Shown here piece after piece: positions 25,070 to 36,711 of a stretch of 64,000 nt of DNA. Position numbers and translations under genes: made by a program. The notes below the pieces were generated by a model. That model was not told where the DNA came from and made no database searches. It worked only from the letters and a program-made list of their open reading frames with translations. Position 1 is the first letter of the stretch; each line of letters opens with the position of its first letter. Source of the stretch: Ulota crispa (taxonomy: Eukaryota; Streptophyta; Bryopsida; Orthotrichales; Orthotrichaceae); assembly GCA_963920765.1 (NCBI GenBank), contig OY987246.1, positions 21,702,167-21,766,166 of the forward strand. The letters run 5' to 3'.

Positions 25070-26187
25070 TTATCCGGCAGGGCAGAAGGCTCCCTCCAGT
25101 AACCATCCAAGAGTAAAATACCCTGCAATTGCAACACTTAGAAAATCCAACAAGCAGGCAATTAGGACAACAGACATTACTATCATGTAGTCAATAAGCT
25201 ATTTAAACAAATACTTGTAGAGAAGGAACGTTTAACACCAACAACAAATATGTTTCCTCAATCCTTTTCTCCATGTTATAGAAAAAACCCCTTCCTTTGC
25301 ATGATCTTCAATAGGCACCCTGAATATGCGAACGTTAATCTCGTTTTCACTTGCACAACCTGCTTAATTCAAAACACCAAAGTTGTGATAATCACTTGCA
25401 CAAAAGCTCCAGAAACTAAGACTGCGATATATATTTACATTTCAGGACACCTGTCTGTAAAAGTGTCAAATAACGCAAGATTCATTAATTTGGGAAAAAA
25501 CACTAATTTTCGGACTTCTGAAATTTTCATTTTAAGAGTTTTTGGATGATTTATATTGAATTTTACGACAATTTCTTCAAGACCTTACATCAATAATGAA
25601 GTATCTTGAAGGAATCATCGAAAAAACTCATTGTAAATCACCAAAACATTCTTACAACTGCAAAATGAAGTATCTACAAAATTGGTTGTGGGAAAGATTT
25701 TTTCCCAAATTTACGAATGTTGTGTTCAATGGTGTATAAAACTTTGCAAGTTTAACAAAAATGACATCCACGGATGCTGGAGTAGTTCAGATGCTTCCCA
25801 GACTGCGAAGCCATACTTAGTAAAGGGTGAACAACAGCATTAGGAGGAAAATGATGTAACAACAATGCCAGCTCAAGGGATCAGACCCCTAAAGTATACA
25901 CAAGTTTCTGAAGGTAAAACCTCAAAAAACTCAAAAAAAATGACATAGTTACCTGTCCAGTGTCCACAACGGAGACCCAATCAGTAGACTGCGTCCTCAG
26001 AAAGTCGATATGAAAAGCTTGCAGTTCACGATGCACTCTCTCGCATCCCTTCCAACAATCAACGTCCTCAGATGAAATAGAAACAAAAACCGATGTTATG
26101 TAAAGAAGAGTTGAATCAGATTCAGCACAGGAAGGGAAACGGAGAGAGTGGACCATGGAACTACAAACTGTAACATTGATGTTGAGT
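25070..26187 (-). CDS. unidentified membrane-anchored protein, C-terminal exons (possible pseudogene)
   Basis: Two minus-strand pieces join cleanly. The upstream piece, about 26187 to 25953, encodes a soluble stretch with VHSLRFPSCAESD, SSEDVDCWKGCERVHRELQ and HIDFLRTQSTDWVSVVDTGQ, and ends at a good GTAACT donor in phase 0. The last exon, 25198 to 25070, starts after a TTTAAATAG acceptor in phase 0. It encodes LIDYMIVMSVVLIACLLDFL then SVAIAGYFTLGWLLEGAF and stops at TAA, so it contains one long hydrophobic, probably membrane-spanning segment. A further minus-strand open stretch up to 26347 lies in another frame and may be an earlier exon. The intron (25199-25952) holds a degenerate MITE. 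I do not recognise the protein. DNA near 39640-39890 is related but broken, so this locus may be the better-kept copy of a duplicated gene, or itself a remnant. Confidence 0.4.
25472..25733. mobile_element. degenerate MITE, ATATTCATTAAATTGGGAAA family
   Basis: Left end TTCATTAATTTGGGAAAAAA and right end TTTTTTCCCAAATTTACGAA are inverted and resemble the ends of the copies at 26712 and 52491. The interior is poorly conserved. It lies in the intron of the unidentified minus-strand gene. Confidence 0.45.
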
Positions 26188-26635
26188 CATCATCCCATCC
26201 CGGAATTATAAGGGCCTGTGAATCTAGCAAGCAAGTAGAAGAACCATTAAGCAAGAGCAAGTTGTAAGCGAGGAGCTTGCTTGAACTGATGTATGATTCT
26301 GTGCAGCTTAGAAGGGCACATATGTATTGTGAACCAGGCAGTGTCAAAGTGACTTTCGATTAGATCGAAAACAACAAAAAAAAAAAAAATTTGTACCAAC
26401 CAGTTACCACTTGTGTTTTCGATGCCACCTACTCCATGGTCACATTTGCTTTTTAGTCAAAATTTTCAGCATGTCTCTCCGGAACTTCGGATCTATTCCA
26501 GTTCTGGTTTCAGAGGCTTATTCACTGGAATTATGTCGCGAATGATTCGTTGAATGGGAACTTAGAATCCGACCTTGCTTGGTTACAAACATGGATTATT
26601 GGATACCCAGAGATGGACTGATACATTACTGTGGC

Positions 26636-27130
26636 AAGACATAGTTGTCATATTGGACAAATTGCCCTCATCCACCTCCATACTGATACACCCAATTGAG
26701 CACTTGCTGAAACACGATATTCATTAAATTGGGAAAACGCAATTCTCAAGTTGTATTCCACCTTAAACCCAAAAAGTGGTTAAACAAGATTTGAAGGTAT
26801 CAGATTTAGTCTGAGCCACTAAGATTTTTTCCTTCGCAAATTCTTCCTCTCAGGTGAGGGCACTTGGTTTAAGGTGATCATCTTAAACCTTCAAAAGTCC
26901 CAAAATGTACTATTTTTCCCAATTTAATGAATATCGTGTTTTGAGCTCTTGTCTATCCAATGTAGTCAACTTATAGTTGCCTTCAAAAAATGGTAAAAAA
27001 GAGCTTAGCTCAACATGAAGTCAGGATGCAAATTTAAAGTCATATCATTTAAAGATAGAAAATGGCAATTTGATTCTTCCTTTTTTTTCTTTTTAAAGTC
27101 AAAAATCCTAAAGCATGAAATTAGGCATAA
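26636..27130. mobile_element. MITE-like repeat, GTTGTCATATTGGAC family, split by another MITE
   Basis: TAGTTGTCATATTGGACAAA (from about 26643) and, after the insertion at 26712-26939, GAGCTCTTGTCTATCCAATG resemble consecutive blocks of the repeat at 58316-58600. Related pieces lie at 28690-28850 and 37987-38225. The ends are not sharply defined. Confidence 0.5.
26712..26939. mobile_element. MITE, CACCATATTCATTAAATTGGG family (copy 1)
   Basis: Inverted ends ACACGATATTCATTAAATTG and its complement. The interior includes TTTGAAGGTATCAGATTTAG and AGCCACTAAGATTTT, shared with 37800-38293 and 52491-52746. It is non-coding and nested in the 26636-27130 repeat. Confidence 0.75.
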
Positions 27131-27198
27131 CTTACACGACTACTTGTGCTATCCAAACTAATTGCCCACCTGTCCTAAATTAACAACCATGCGGCCAA

Positions 27199-27393
27199 CT
27201 ACTCCGCTAGCGATGCAGATCCCTCGTTCATTCTGGTAAAGTACTGGGAAAGACGACGGATTCTTCCCAAGGCAGTAGGCCTCTCTCGGACGCCGATAGA
27301 TTCATGCACCTCAGCAATCTCACGTTGTACCCCCAGTGATTCACAATTTTTTATGCCTCCATGAGTGATGCAAACCAGGGCTTTTTTTTTCAT
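27199..27393 (-). other. possible decayed coding fragment
   Basis: A 64-codon minus-strand stretch including REIAEVHESIGVRERPTALG, in DNA less AT-rich than its surroundings. Its upper end is cut by the element inserted at 27377. No family recognised; the stretch may be chance. Confidence 0.2.
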
Positions 27394-27976
27394 TTCTTAA
27401 GACGTGTGAAGGTGGCTATTTAAAATATTATAGTGGTGCTCCAAATTTCAACATTCATCCACATGTTGGACAGAAAATATCATATTAGTACATAAGGTAG
27501 GAGCACACATAAGCGTCAAGGTCCTCATAACCATCACTTTTAAAATTTTGGACAATCTGTGTAAGTGAATAGATGTAATGACAAAAATAACATGTGAACA
27601 TGAATTCTTAAAAGTGGTTATGGGTGCAATGGCAGTTTGCTCTTTAAAAATTCACAACTTATTCTCACATTATCCAAATAATACATTTGAAAGTGAAAAT
27701 TCATTATTTTTTTATTCCTAATAAGATCTTATAATTTTCTAGTTGTTTATTAATAGTCATCATGTTCAAATTCCTTAGTTTGATGTTTATGGGTGCTCAT
27801 ACCTTACTATATGTCTAAAATTTGATTTTCATCCACAATTTGTTGATTTCATCCAATTTATAAAAAAAAATAAAGACTAGTGGCAAAATCATCCAAGTTT
27901 TTTGGCATTTAAAAAAAAAAATTTAGCCAGATTTTTTTTTGGGCAATCTGACACCAAAAAGCCAAAAAAAAGCCCT
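27377..27976. mobile_element. DNA element with 10-bp duplication GATGCAAACC
   Basis: GATGCAAACC flanks it at 27367-27376 and 27977-27986. Its ends are AGGGCTTTTTTTTT and AAAAAAAGCCCT, inverted. The duplication length suggests a Mutator-like element. It contains no gene but does contain a nested AGGTAGG MITE. Confidence 0.7.
27495..27804. mobile_element. MITE, AGGTAGG family (copy C)
   Basis: Inverted ends AGGTAGGAGCACACATAAGC and GCTCATACCT. The interior is colinear with 13034-13333. It is nested inside the 27377-27976 element, so it inserted later. Confidence 0.75.
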
Positions 27977-28139
27977 GATGCAAACCTAGATTAGGGACAG
28001 ACTGGGCGTATCGCTTGCCACGTGGCTCTACGTGTTATAAAATTGCTTGATTTTAATCCCCAATGTCGGTGCTCTCACTCCTTTAGTCCTCCTTCGTAGA
28101 AAATGACAACCGGGTTAAGAAAAGATTCCAGTTCTTTTG

Positions 28140-28187
28140 TACGGAGTAGTACGGAATTTCGGTACGGTTGGTACGGAGTTTGTACGG
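28140..28187. repeat. cluster of five TACGG motifs
   Basis: TACGG recurs at 28140, 28149, 28163, 28172 and 28182, usually as GTACGG, in otherwise AT-rich DNA. Spacing is irregular. Function unknown. Confidence 0.6.
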
Positions 28188-28449
28188 CTTCTTAAACTGG
28201 GTATGACATGGGCGGTTAGCACAGATACGGGGTTGACTTGGGTTTTCCCTTCCTTTTTTAAAAGTTAATTTCTTTTTTAGGGTGCTCAAATTGAGAAATT
28301 TTTATTGCAGAATTATATAAAAGTTCCTATAGCCGGGGATAATTTTTGGTCTAAAAACAGGATTTGGAAAGATTTTCCATCATCACAGCTACTACACCGA
28401 CCATAACTCGTGCCCTTTCCCCATGGGTAGGCGTTCTCAAATCTCAAAC

Positions 28450-28687
28450 TACACTAAATATTTTGCATTTAGGTTGCCCCACACTAGTTTCTCAACATTT
28501 TAAACTACATAATTACTTATTGATAGTACATTATTTTTTATCAATAATAAAAGTAATAAACAATTTTTAAAGGTCCGGTAACAACAATAAAGGGTGGAAA
28601 AACAAACTAGTAGGCCTCTAGGTTGTAAACCATGTGAAATCCTACTATTTAGGGAGATGTATGCTCCAATAGGTCAAGTATTGAGTC
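28450..28687. mobile_element. MITE, TACACTAAATATTGCATTTAGG family (truncated copy)
   Basis: The left end TACACTAAATATTTTGCATT followed by TAGGTTGCCCCACACTA matches 36357, 37571 and 60334. The right end is lost where the next repeat (CATGGTTGTCATATTGG, about 28690) begins. Confidence 0.65.
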
Positions 28688-28689
28688 AT

Positions 28690-28850
28690 GAGCATGGTTG
28701 TCATATTGGACCGCCCATTTGTCCAAAGTGTCCAATGGAGTCCATGTTTGTCTGATGGAATCAATTCATAGTTGATTTCAAAAAATGATATATGAAACTT
28801 ACTTTGTACTTGCTGTCTTGTTGGTGACACTCATTAAGGTCATTACATGT
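28690..28850. mobile_element. partial repeat, GTTGTCATATTGGAC family
   Basis: It begins GCATGGTTGTCATATTGGAC like 37987 and continues with blocks shared with 58316-58600, such as ACTTTGTAC and GACACTCATTA. It is cut at the TTAA where the next element starts (28851). Confidence 0.5.
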
Positions 28851-28854
28851 TTAA

Positions 28855-29670
28855 CCCCTAAAAGACCATTGTGCCTTTGGGGGACAAATGGGATTTCGGG
28901 CATGTACCTATGGCGAAACGCCGAAACTACTTTGCGTGATAATCTAAAACTTTTATAAAAGGCGAGGAATTCAAAGATCTACATGGGAATGTAATTTTGT
29001 CTTCATTCTAACATTTATTGAAGAAGTTATGCATGAAAATCTAGAAAATGCTGCTCCCCGGGCAGCCAAAAACTTCTTTAAAAATTTCATTTTTTTCAAA
29101 TAAAAATCTGAAATAGGTTCTTCAAACTTATATAGACACGGAGAGCTTTGAATCATTCAATTTTGATAAACAAGATGAAAGTTATATGGAGTTTTTGTTT
29201 GCGAGCAGTTCTAGATTCTCTACTCTCAAATAAACTTTGAAGTCCTTTATTTTACTCAATTTTCATTATTTTGGAATAAATACAAAACCAAAGGATGTAG
29301 ATTGTTTATCACAACATTATAACTGTTGGGATTTGCATTTTTCATTTTAATAATAAAATTTTTAACAATTTAGTGTTTTGACTCATTCTCTACTTCTTTT
29401 TACTTACTATTTTTTCCCATGTGTTGTATTGTTCCAATTGATTTGAAAATTCTCCCACACATACCTAACTTGGTTTTCTACATGGAAAAAAAAACCTCAA
29501 CTTTGCGTAGAGCAAATTTTTTGATATAGGAGTGGTTAACAACTTCCAAAAATTTTGGGTAGTACAAAAAAAACTTTTTTCTTCACTTCAAATGTAAATA
29601 TCTCACTCCTTTTCATTTGCAATAAGCTCATTTTTTGCTTTGCACAAATTCTTCTCTACATACTACATGG
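28855..29670. mobile_element. TTAA/CCCC element (copy 2, right end missing)
   Basis: It starts TTAA/CCCCTAAAAGACCATTGTG and is colinear with 4093-5030 and 59243-60170 for about 800 bp, including GGGCATGTACCT and the ATTCTCTACTCT block. Similarity fades near 29670 and no TTTAGGGG end follows. Confidence 0.65.
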
Positions 29671-30130
29671 CTTACAATATATTTTTAGCCAATCATAGAA
29701 ATGTCTTAATTATTAAAATTTAACTTTTCGATTTGTTTATGAAGATCTGAGAACATTTGCAAATTAAACTTAGAAAGCCCCATGGTTATTTATCCAAATT
29801 CAACCAGGTTTTTGAATTTTTCTTGTTGTCTTTCTTAAACATTCTATTTCAAAAATTTCAAAGCAAGCCATACAAGTCACACAGCATAGCACAGTGTTTT
29901 TTTTGGGCCTCATTAGGCCACCCTGTCAAAAATTGGACCAATGCTCCTCCCTCCCTCTCAGAATTCTCCATTCTTGGGAGGACAGGTGGTGTGTGGTAGG
30001 TGAAAATAAAAACACTGCCAATTGTAGCACATCTTACTTTTGCAAGAATTTGTTTGACAACAAATAGGCTATCATTTTTACTCATTTTTTTCAAATATCA
30101 ATTTGGCAACTAAAAAAGTAATAGACTACA

Positions 30131-30377
30131 CTATTTCATGAGCGTAAAATGGTGAGCCATAAGCGGGGATTCAAGATTTCATGAACAAGAGTGGATTCTC
30201 AACTCAAAATCTACGGAATAATTCAAAAAACAACAAGTTTTTCAAAAGATGATAGTTTAAAATGCATAATTATAGGGCCCTATGTACACAATTATTGGTG
30301 AAATTGATTATTTTAACAAAAAATCTTGGCTCATTGCTCATGGCTCACTAATCCTTGGCTCCTTGCTCATGAAATAG
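30131..30377. mobile_element. MITE, CTATTT(C/T)(A/G)TGAGC family (copy 1)
   Basis: Inverted ends CTATTTCATGAGC and GCTCATGAAATAG. The interior includes TAGGGCCCTATGTACACA, close to the 57950-58194 copy. A diverged third copy in the opposite orientation is at 38440-38720. Confidence 0.7.
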
Positions 30378-31694
30378 CATTCCCCTAAAAATAACTACCT
30401 AAAAAAGTAATGACAATGTATAATGTATTGTACTACATCAGTGCTTGGTTAACATCAACCTTTGTAACAAAAATGATTGAATAGGATCATAGTCCCACTA
30501 CTCTTTTGCCCAAAATGTGTATAATGAGCTTAGTTAAGCTCAAGTGCTTATGTACAATCAATGCTTGCTTTTTTTCAATGCCCATTTTGACTCATCAACT
30601 AGAAAAGTGTCTAGTTAGTGAACTAAAAACACTAGTGAGAAAGTACCTCTAGAGTTGTAATCACCAAATCAGGGGAAGTGATGCAAATGGAGTACTTGTT
30701 TATGATCAAAGTTTGGATATGGTTAACAATTTTTCTAGCCCAAAGTGTTGACCTTATCCAAGCACCACTGTAACATTAAACTTAAAAAATATAAACATTT
30801 AAATTTAAAATTCAAGTTCCAATTGTTGAAAAGAACTATAAAGAACAAGTTTTTTTTTTATGTTTATTTAATTTAAAACAATAAATAACATAATACTAAA
30901 AATGCTTTCTATGCAATTCTCTCAAAGTATCCATCTTAAAAATTGGGAAAAACCAATTCTTTGTCTTGATGGCTTTCTAGTTCAACCTACAAGGGAAACC
31001 ATCCAAAATGATAAGAACATGTCCAAATCAACATGGCTAAATTTATAAAAATTGTCCAATTTAACAATCTTTTTGTCATTTTAGACACATTTAATCAATT
31101 TGGATATGTCAGTAGGACACAATTTCTTGTAGTGAAACATTGATTTTCAACAATGGAAGTATATGATGGGGCAAGGATATTAACCTTGGATAAATGCAGC
31201 GTGTTGCTTTAAAGCACCATTTATATTTATATATATATGCGTGCATTTTTTTTCAATTTTTTTATTGCAGTAGCAAATTTTGTGATCTATTTTGGCAATA
31301 ATTGTTTCCAAATTTAAGTACAAAATTAATCCCCTACTACCGATCTTGCCATTCGTTGTTGCTCAATTTGGGCAGTTCTTCATATCATATCAAAAAAGCT
31401 GAAATATGTCACAAATATCTAATAAATTTGTAACTCTTCCGGGTTTCAAAATAGATCAAAGTTATGGAATTTCTGCACTTTTGATTGCATGCATGAATGA
31501 TTGTTGATAGTGCACAATGGCACACTAATATTTAGGATTTGAAATTAATAATGGTGATTGTTACATCAATGACTGCATAAAGACAAAAGTGTTGGTATAA
31601 CGCCACCTATCTTTCTTCATTAGATATGCTTAATTTCAATCAAAATGGCTTCAAGCAGTAATTCATTAGCCACATTATATTAGAGCGTTATGCA
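30378..31694. other. AT-rich intergenic DNA
   Basis: Nothing coding or structured beyond A/T runs was recognised. Confidence 0.45.
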
Positions 31695-31709
31695 ATAATG
31701 ATACATATC

Positions 31710-32377
31710 GTGAAATGCCTTTTAGGGCTTGGTAGGGTTGTGTTTCCGGACCAGTCATTGGGCGGTTTCATTAGAGATGGAAATGAGTAAAAAAAAAGGA
31801 GGTGGAGTGAAGTGGTAGGTGCCATCTCCTTTCTCACAAAATTAGGGTGACCATTCCTTGTTGAAGGTTCCCTTTAGGATTGCTAACTTCTCTAGATTCT
31901 TGGTGGCCTTGTGGAGGGCTTGTTAAGTTGCTATTCTTGCATGCAAGGTTGAGACCCAAGTTGTGCGTAATATCCGCGCTCCGCTAACTGGGCGCTGTGC
32001 AAAATTTTTGCTACACTTAGCTGCCCATATTTGCCACAAAAGACAGGACCTAACGATATCCCATGGTTGGAAACTATAAATATACTTTGCTATCCCTCCG
32101 GTGCAGCTGACCTGGAATTCACCAAGCAATGCTTGCTCGAAGCTTGCGACCTCTGGTGCTCGCCTTGCTCTTGCTACGTGGTTGAGTCTGCGCTAGATTT
32201 CTTGCATGAAGGGACAATTCCAAAGGAGATGTTTTGGGGTTTCTACTATGCATGTACAAAATGGGCATCCGGTGTTGTAGTTTACCTTGGCATATCTGAG
32301 CCGGTCACATGTGATGAGGCCTTTGTTCAATGCCACCCAATTGAATGCCGCCTCCTTTCTAGGTCAAGAGTTGTGCC
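31710..32377 (-). mobile_element. 5'-truncated LINE with 15-bp target-site duplication
   Basis: ATAATGATACATATC flanks both sides (31695-31709 and 32378-32392). Inside, the minus strand carries the 3' part of a LINE reverse-transcriptase gene. A 15-bp duplication with loss of the 5' part is the usual LINE product. No poly(A) (T run on the plus strand) is visible at the 31710 end. Confidence 0.75.
31790..32363 (-). pseudogene. LINE reverse transcriptase, C-terminal zf-RVT region
   Basis: The minus-strand frame reads AAFNWVALNKGLITCDRLRY, then GCPFCTCIVETPKHLLWNC, which is the Cys/His zinc-binding pattern (CxxC ... H ... C) of plant non-LTR reverse transcriptases (zf-RVT). A TAG at the next conserved position, where Trp is usual, interrupts it. 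The frame then continues through PWDIVRSCLLWQIWAAKCSK and meets more stops before the 3' end. It is not functional. Confidence 0.75.
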
Positions 32378-32392
32378 ATAATGATACATATC

Positions 32393-35300
32393 AAGTGTGC
32401 ATTTTTATACTATCTTTTTTTATTTGAGTAAATTTGTTTTAAAAAAAAAATGCAACATTTTAGCAAGTGAGTCTATGTTGGTGCAACAAAACCAACTCTC
32501 AAAACAAGACATGATAGAGTTGTAGAGATTTCTTTAACTCTTAGGAAGATTCACATCATAATTGAGAGATAGGTTCATTAAAAAAAATATATGAATCGAA
32601 GTTAAAAATATTGAAATACAAGTTGTGTTGAACATTGAAAATTGAAAGTTTGAAACACTAGTAGGTTACAATTGATGTCAATGAGAATGAAGAACAATGT
32701 CCTTCATGCTTTTATGCATACTAAAACTAAATTGTTTTATCATTTTTTGGGTTTAAGTCATTTTCAACGTAGTTGTTTGAGCTAGAGGTTACTCTTTGCT
32801 TGCACTCCAACTAGTCAAAGATGGTCGATTTGAAACATAAAATAATTTTGTGTGTACTGTATTCTGTAAGCCAGCTAAATGGCAATGCCTTGTGGTTCAA
32901 AACATTGTCACAGCTTTTGAAATTTTGCCAAGCGTCTTATTTGTGCTTTGACATTGCTTTTTGGTTGATATTTGGTCGTTCATTGAGTTTGGGACATGTT
33001 TAAGTTATGTCAATACTACGTGAATTCAACACACGAGGAGGCAGCATTCAAAACACCTTTCTGAAAAAATAAACTTTTTAGTTCATAATAATAGCTAGTT
33101 TCAGGGATTGAAGGAGCTGACTTATTTTGCAAATGTTTACATTTTCTCATGTAAATGACATACTTACATCTTTATTATATATATTTTTTTCATGGATGCA
33201 AGTAGAATTTACCATCTAGTGAAAAGATTTGGCTACGACTTCTTTGTTTGCTTTATAAAGCTTTTTGAGCTTCTAGATATTAAATATTTTCAACTTATAT
33301 TTTTTAAAGAAAGTTAGCATTGTTCCTTTGGAGTGCATGTTGGGATGTAATATTAAAAAATGGTTTGTAATGGGTAGGATTATATTTATAAGACATGATG
33401 CACATAGATGAGATTTAAAAAACTACTAGAGACATAATAAATGCAATCAATGCTTTGAAGTCAAAGATGTATCAAAAAAGTATTTTTTGTTTTATTACTT
33501 TATTTTTCAGATTTTATTGTCAATTTTTGATTTATTGGTGCTCTTCTTTGTTTTCATTTGTCATTAATTTTACCATTCGTAATTAATCACTTATTGATAT
33601 CCATTCATCTTACTAAATTCTTATGTTACACATACATTCAAGAAGATAAAATGCAACAAAACTTTAGCGTGTATCATAGTAGGTTTCATATTCAACCATT
33701 ACAATTTTACAATAAAAACACACTATTGAATCTACAATTTGTAAAAAAAACCTACAAGAAAACTGATAGTTTTCTAAACTATGAAGTCCATTTTGATTTT
33801 GAGGTGTAATTTGGTAAGCACCAAATTTTGACATTTTTGCAAAATGGTCCCAACTTGGCCTGTAAATTTTCAATGGTTATTATTAATATTATTATTGATC
33901 TGAAAATTAATTGATATTATAACCTTCATTAGGAATTTTTTATTGTTTCGTTTTTTTATATTTTTTATTTCCCCATATATAGCTTTAAAGTCCACCGATT
34001 GAATTATAGAGTAAGCCAGTTTTCTTTCTTTAGTGAGTCAATCAAAAGCTTCTCAATTTTTTTCCTTTTGCAAAGGGATCACAATTTTAACATAATGCAA
34101 GATGTATAATATTTAAATGAAACGGATATTTTTGAAAAGACACTCAAATCAGTCAAATGTGACACTTTAAAAGTTTGGCTTAACTCAACTACGTTAATAA
34201 AGACTTTGATTGTTCATACGCAAATGTTCTCATGCTTGAGTCAGTGCATAAATTTTAATTCAAATTACCCTTTTTTATAAAATGTGATGCACTTCACACT
34301 TGTTATAAAGTATAGTAAAAAAAAAAATGAACTTTGAAAATCACCTTTTTTTGGTGAAGCATTTATAATTGTGACTTGTGGCATTTTAGGAACATAATGT
34401 AATATTTAAAATTAGATGTTAGGTTTAAAATTAGATTTTTCTCCTATACTACAAAAGTTATTTTGATTAGTGCAAACTTTGGAAAATTTAAGACCTCGTC
34501 ACTTTAATTTAGGTGAATTTGGTGTAATTAGCATGAAAATATGGCATGTTACTGGCCCTTGCTCTTCAATTAGAATTTTGGTCACAAAATGTCAATGCCC
34601 CTCCAATAAAAATGTTTTGTACAACTTCAACAATAAGACAACTTTCAAAAAAATTCTAATTTAGATACATGCTTATAAAATCTCCTAATAATTTTAACCA
34701 ATTGAGTCATACTACTTAAAATGATATTATAGATAATGTAACCAACATCATACTGAGTTAACTGAAATTAGTTTAATACATTATATTAATTTATTTAACA
34801 AATTCACTTCTTCTATTAATTAATCCAAGTTAGCGTCATTAGTACATAGCGCAATAATTGAAAATAATTTGTGCAATTTTCACTGAACAAATGTGGAAAA
34901 AAGTGAATCGTACTAAAGGTTCCGTATATCTTTTGTCCTCTAATCTCCGTTGAATTTTGCAGCAAAGATACACCCACAATCATGAAACGGAGAAAATATA
35001 AAAGAACACAAAAAAATTCCTACTAAAACCAATTAAGTCTCACAAATAGTAGGGACTTTGATTCTAAACTTAAAAAAGTGTAAACTACACAAAGATTTGA
35101 TTAAATCCAAAGAAAAATAATTATACTTTACTTTTTTTACATCTCAAGGTGTTAATCAAAGAATGACCATCTTTTGCAAGGTTTCTCTTGTACTGCTTGC
35201 ATACATATGTGTGCATACATACATTATTTTACATATACATATATATATATACACATTTATAATCATATTTGATGCAAATGAAATCAAATTTTTATTGCCA

Positions 35301-35500
35301 GCAGATAAAGTACAGCAATCTGAGATTTAGATCAAAAGCAATGGAGTGAAAAATGATGAAAAAAATAAAAGTAAAGACTTTTCAATGGCAAAAGCAACAT
35401 ATCAACATCACAAAGGCTACAATAAGTAATGGGGTCACTAGCATAAAATATCAAAACCTTGTGAGAAACATTGTAGCTTTATAGGGTGGATTTTATTTTC
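32393..35500. other. AT-rich intergenic DNA
   Basis: No gene, RNA or clear inverted-repeat element was supported. A TA/CA-rich microsatellite-like patch (ACATATATA units) lies at about 35218-35256. Confidence 0.4.
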
Positions 35501-35509
35501 AAATTTATA

Positions 35510-35796
35510 AAAGTAATGGTGACCAACTTTTTGTTGATTTGACATGTGAAATGAGGATTAGAAAACTTCAAGTCACTTTTGCCATTTTAACATCCTCATG
35601 TTCAAACATGATATTTTTTCAAACTAAAAGTGATATTGTTGTGTTTTCTTTTCCCGTGTAATCTTAACATATTTAGTTTAAATTATTATGATTAAAATTG
35701 AAAAAAACTTGATGAAATTTATTAAAAAAAGGTTGATTGATTGTTTGGTTTCATGGAAATTCCAAGAAGCTCAGATAGGCATTGGGCATTTAGGGG
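35510..35796. mobile_element. TTAA/CCCC element, second subfamily, partial copy
   Basis: It ends GGGCATTTAGGGG/TTAA (35793-35800). Reversed, the sequence back to about 35510 aligns with the left part of 45010-45731, sharing ATTTCATCAAGTTTTTT and GTTTGAACATGAGG. The other end was not found. Confidence 0.6.
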
Positions 35797-36356
35797 TTAA
35801 GGCTAGATAGGCTTGGGAAGAAGAAAAACATCTGACCATCAAAATAGAAGTTCTACAGTAAAAAGATTTCAAGATTTGAGGAACTACAATGCTTTATCCT
35901 ATTAGTATGTGTAAATTTATTCACATAAATTTGCAATATTTGTGAACTATTTAAATGAGTACATATTGAAATAGTAATTCATTTTACTAATTTTTATGTG
36001 ATTTCTTTTTTGCAATAACACTATTTATTATGGACTCCAATTTTGAGCCCTCATGAATGGAATATATTTTTACAGTATAGTTATGGAATGAGCCGTGTTG
36101 GCATGTTACAATTTCTCCACATTTTACCCTTGTGAAACTTAGGACAAACTTCCAATACTGGCCAAGTTGGGCCGGGGGGTGAGTTGACTCCCTCATTGCC
36201 CCTTGCGTGGATGAACGAGACTTTGGGATCTATCTACCGCTGTAACAACCAATCTGAAGTGCAGATCTTCCTCATATGAGATATTGTTCAATCAATGCCT
36301 AGCTAGAATTTTCTCATTAAACAGCAAAGCATATTTGGCTTGTACCCAACTATCAT

Positions 36357-36668
36357 CTACACTGAATATTGCGTTTAGGTTGCCCCGCACTAATTTCTTG
36401 ACATTCCACACTATATAAATATTTAGTGTTGTTACAATAAAGTTCATCAAAAACTACTATAATGAATAGCTTACAATGGGCTTGTCAACAACAATGAAGC
36501 TGCAAAAAGACAAACTGGCAACTTTCAAGTCACAAACCATGTGAAATCCAAGTATTTAAAGAGTTACATGTGCCTCCAAGTGACCAATTGATGAGCAATG
36601 AGGTAACATACAGTAGTAAGGCAACCTAATTGTCAAGGCAACCTAAATGCAATATTAAGTGTAGTATC
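36357..36668. mobile_element. MITE, TACACTAAATATTGCATTTAGG family (complete copy)
   Basis: Left end TACACTGAATATTGCGTTTA, right end CTAAATGCAATATTAAGTGT, inverted. It is about 310 bp, and its interior is shared with 37571 and 60334. Confidence 0.75.
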
Positions 36669-36711
36669 TAGCAACAAGCAAAGCCTACCAAAGATATAGC
36701 TAACATTTTAA

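Noticed and set aside
32031-32381. 116-codon plus-strand open frame
   Set aside because: It is antisense to the LINE zf-RVT coding region, which has the real family match.
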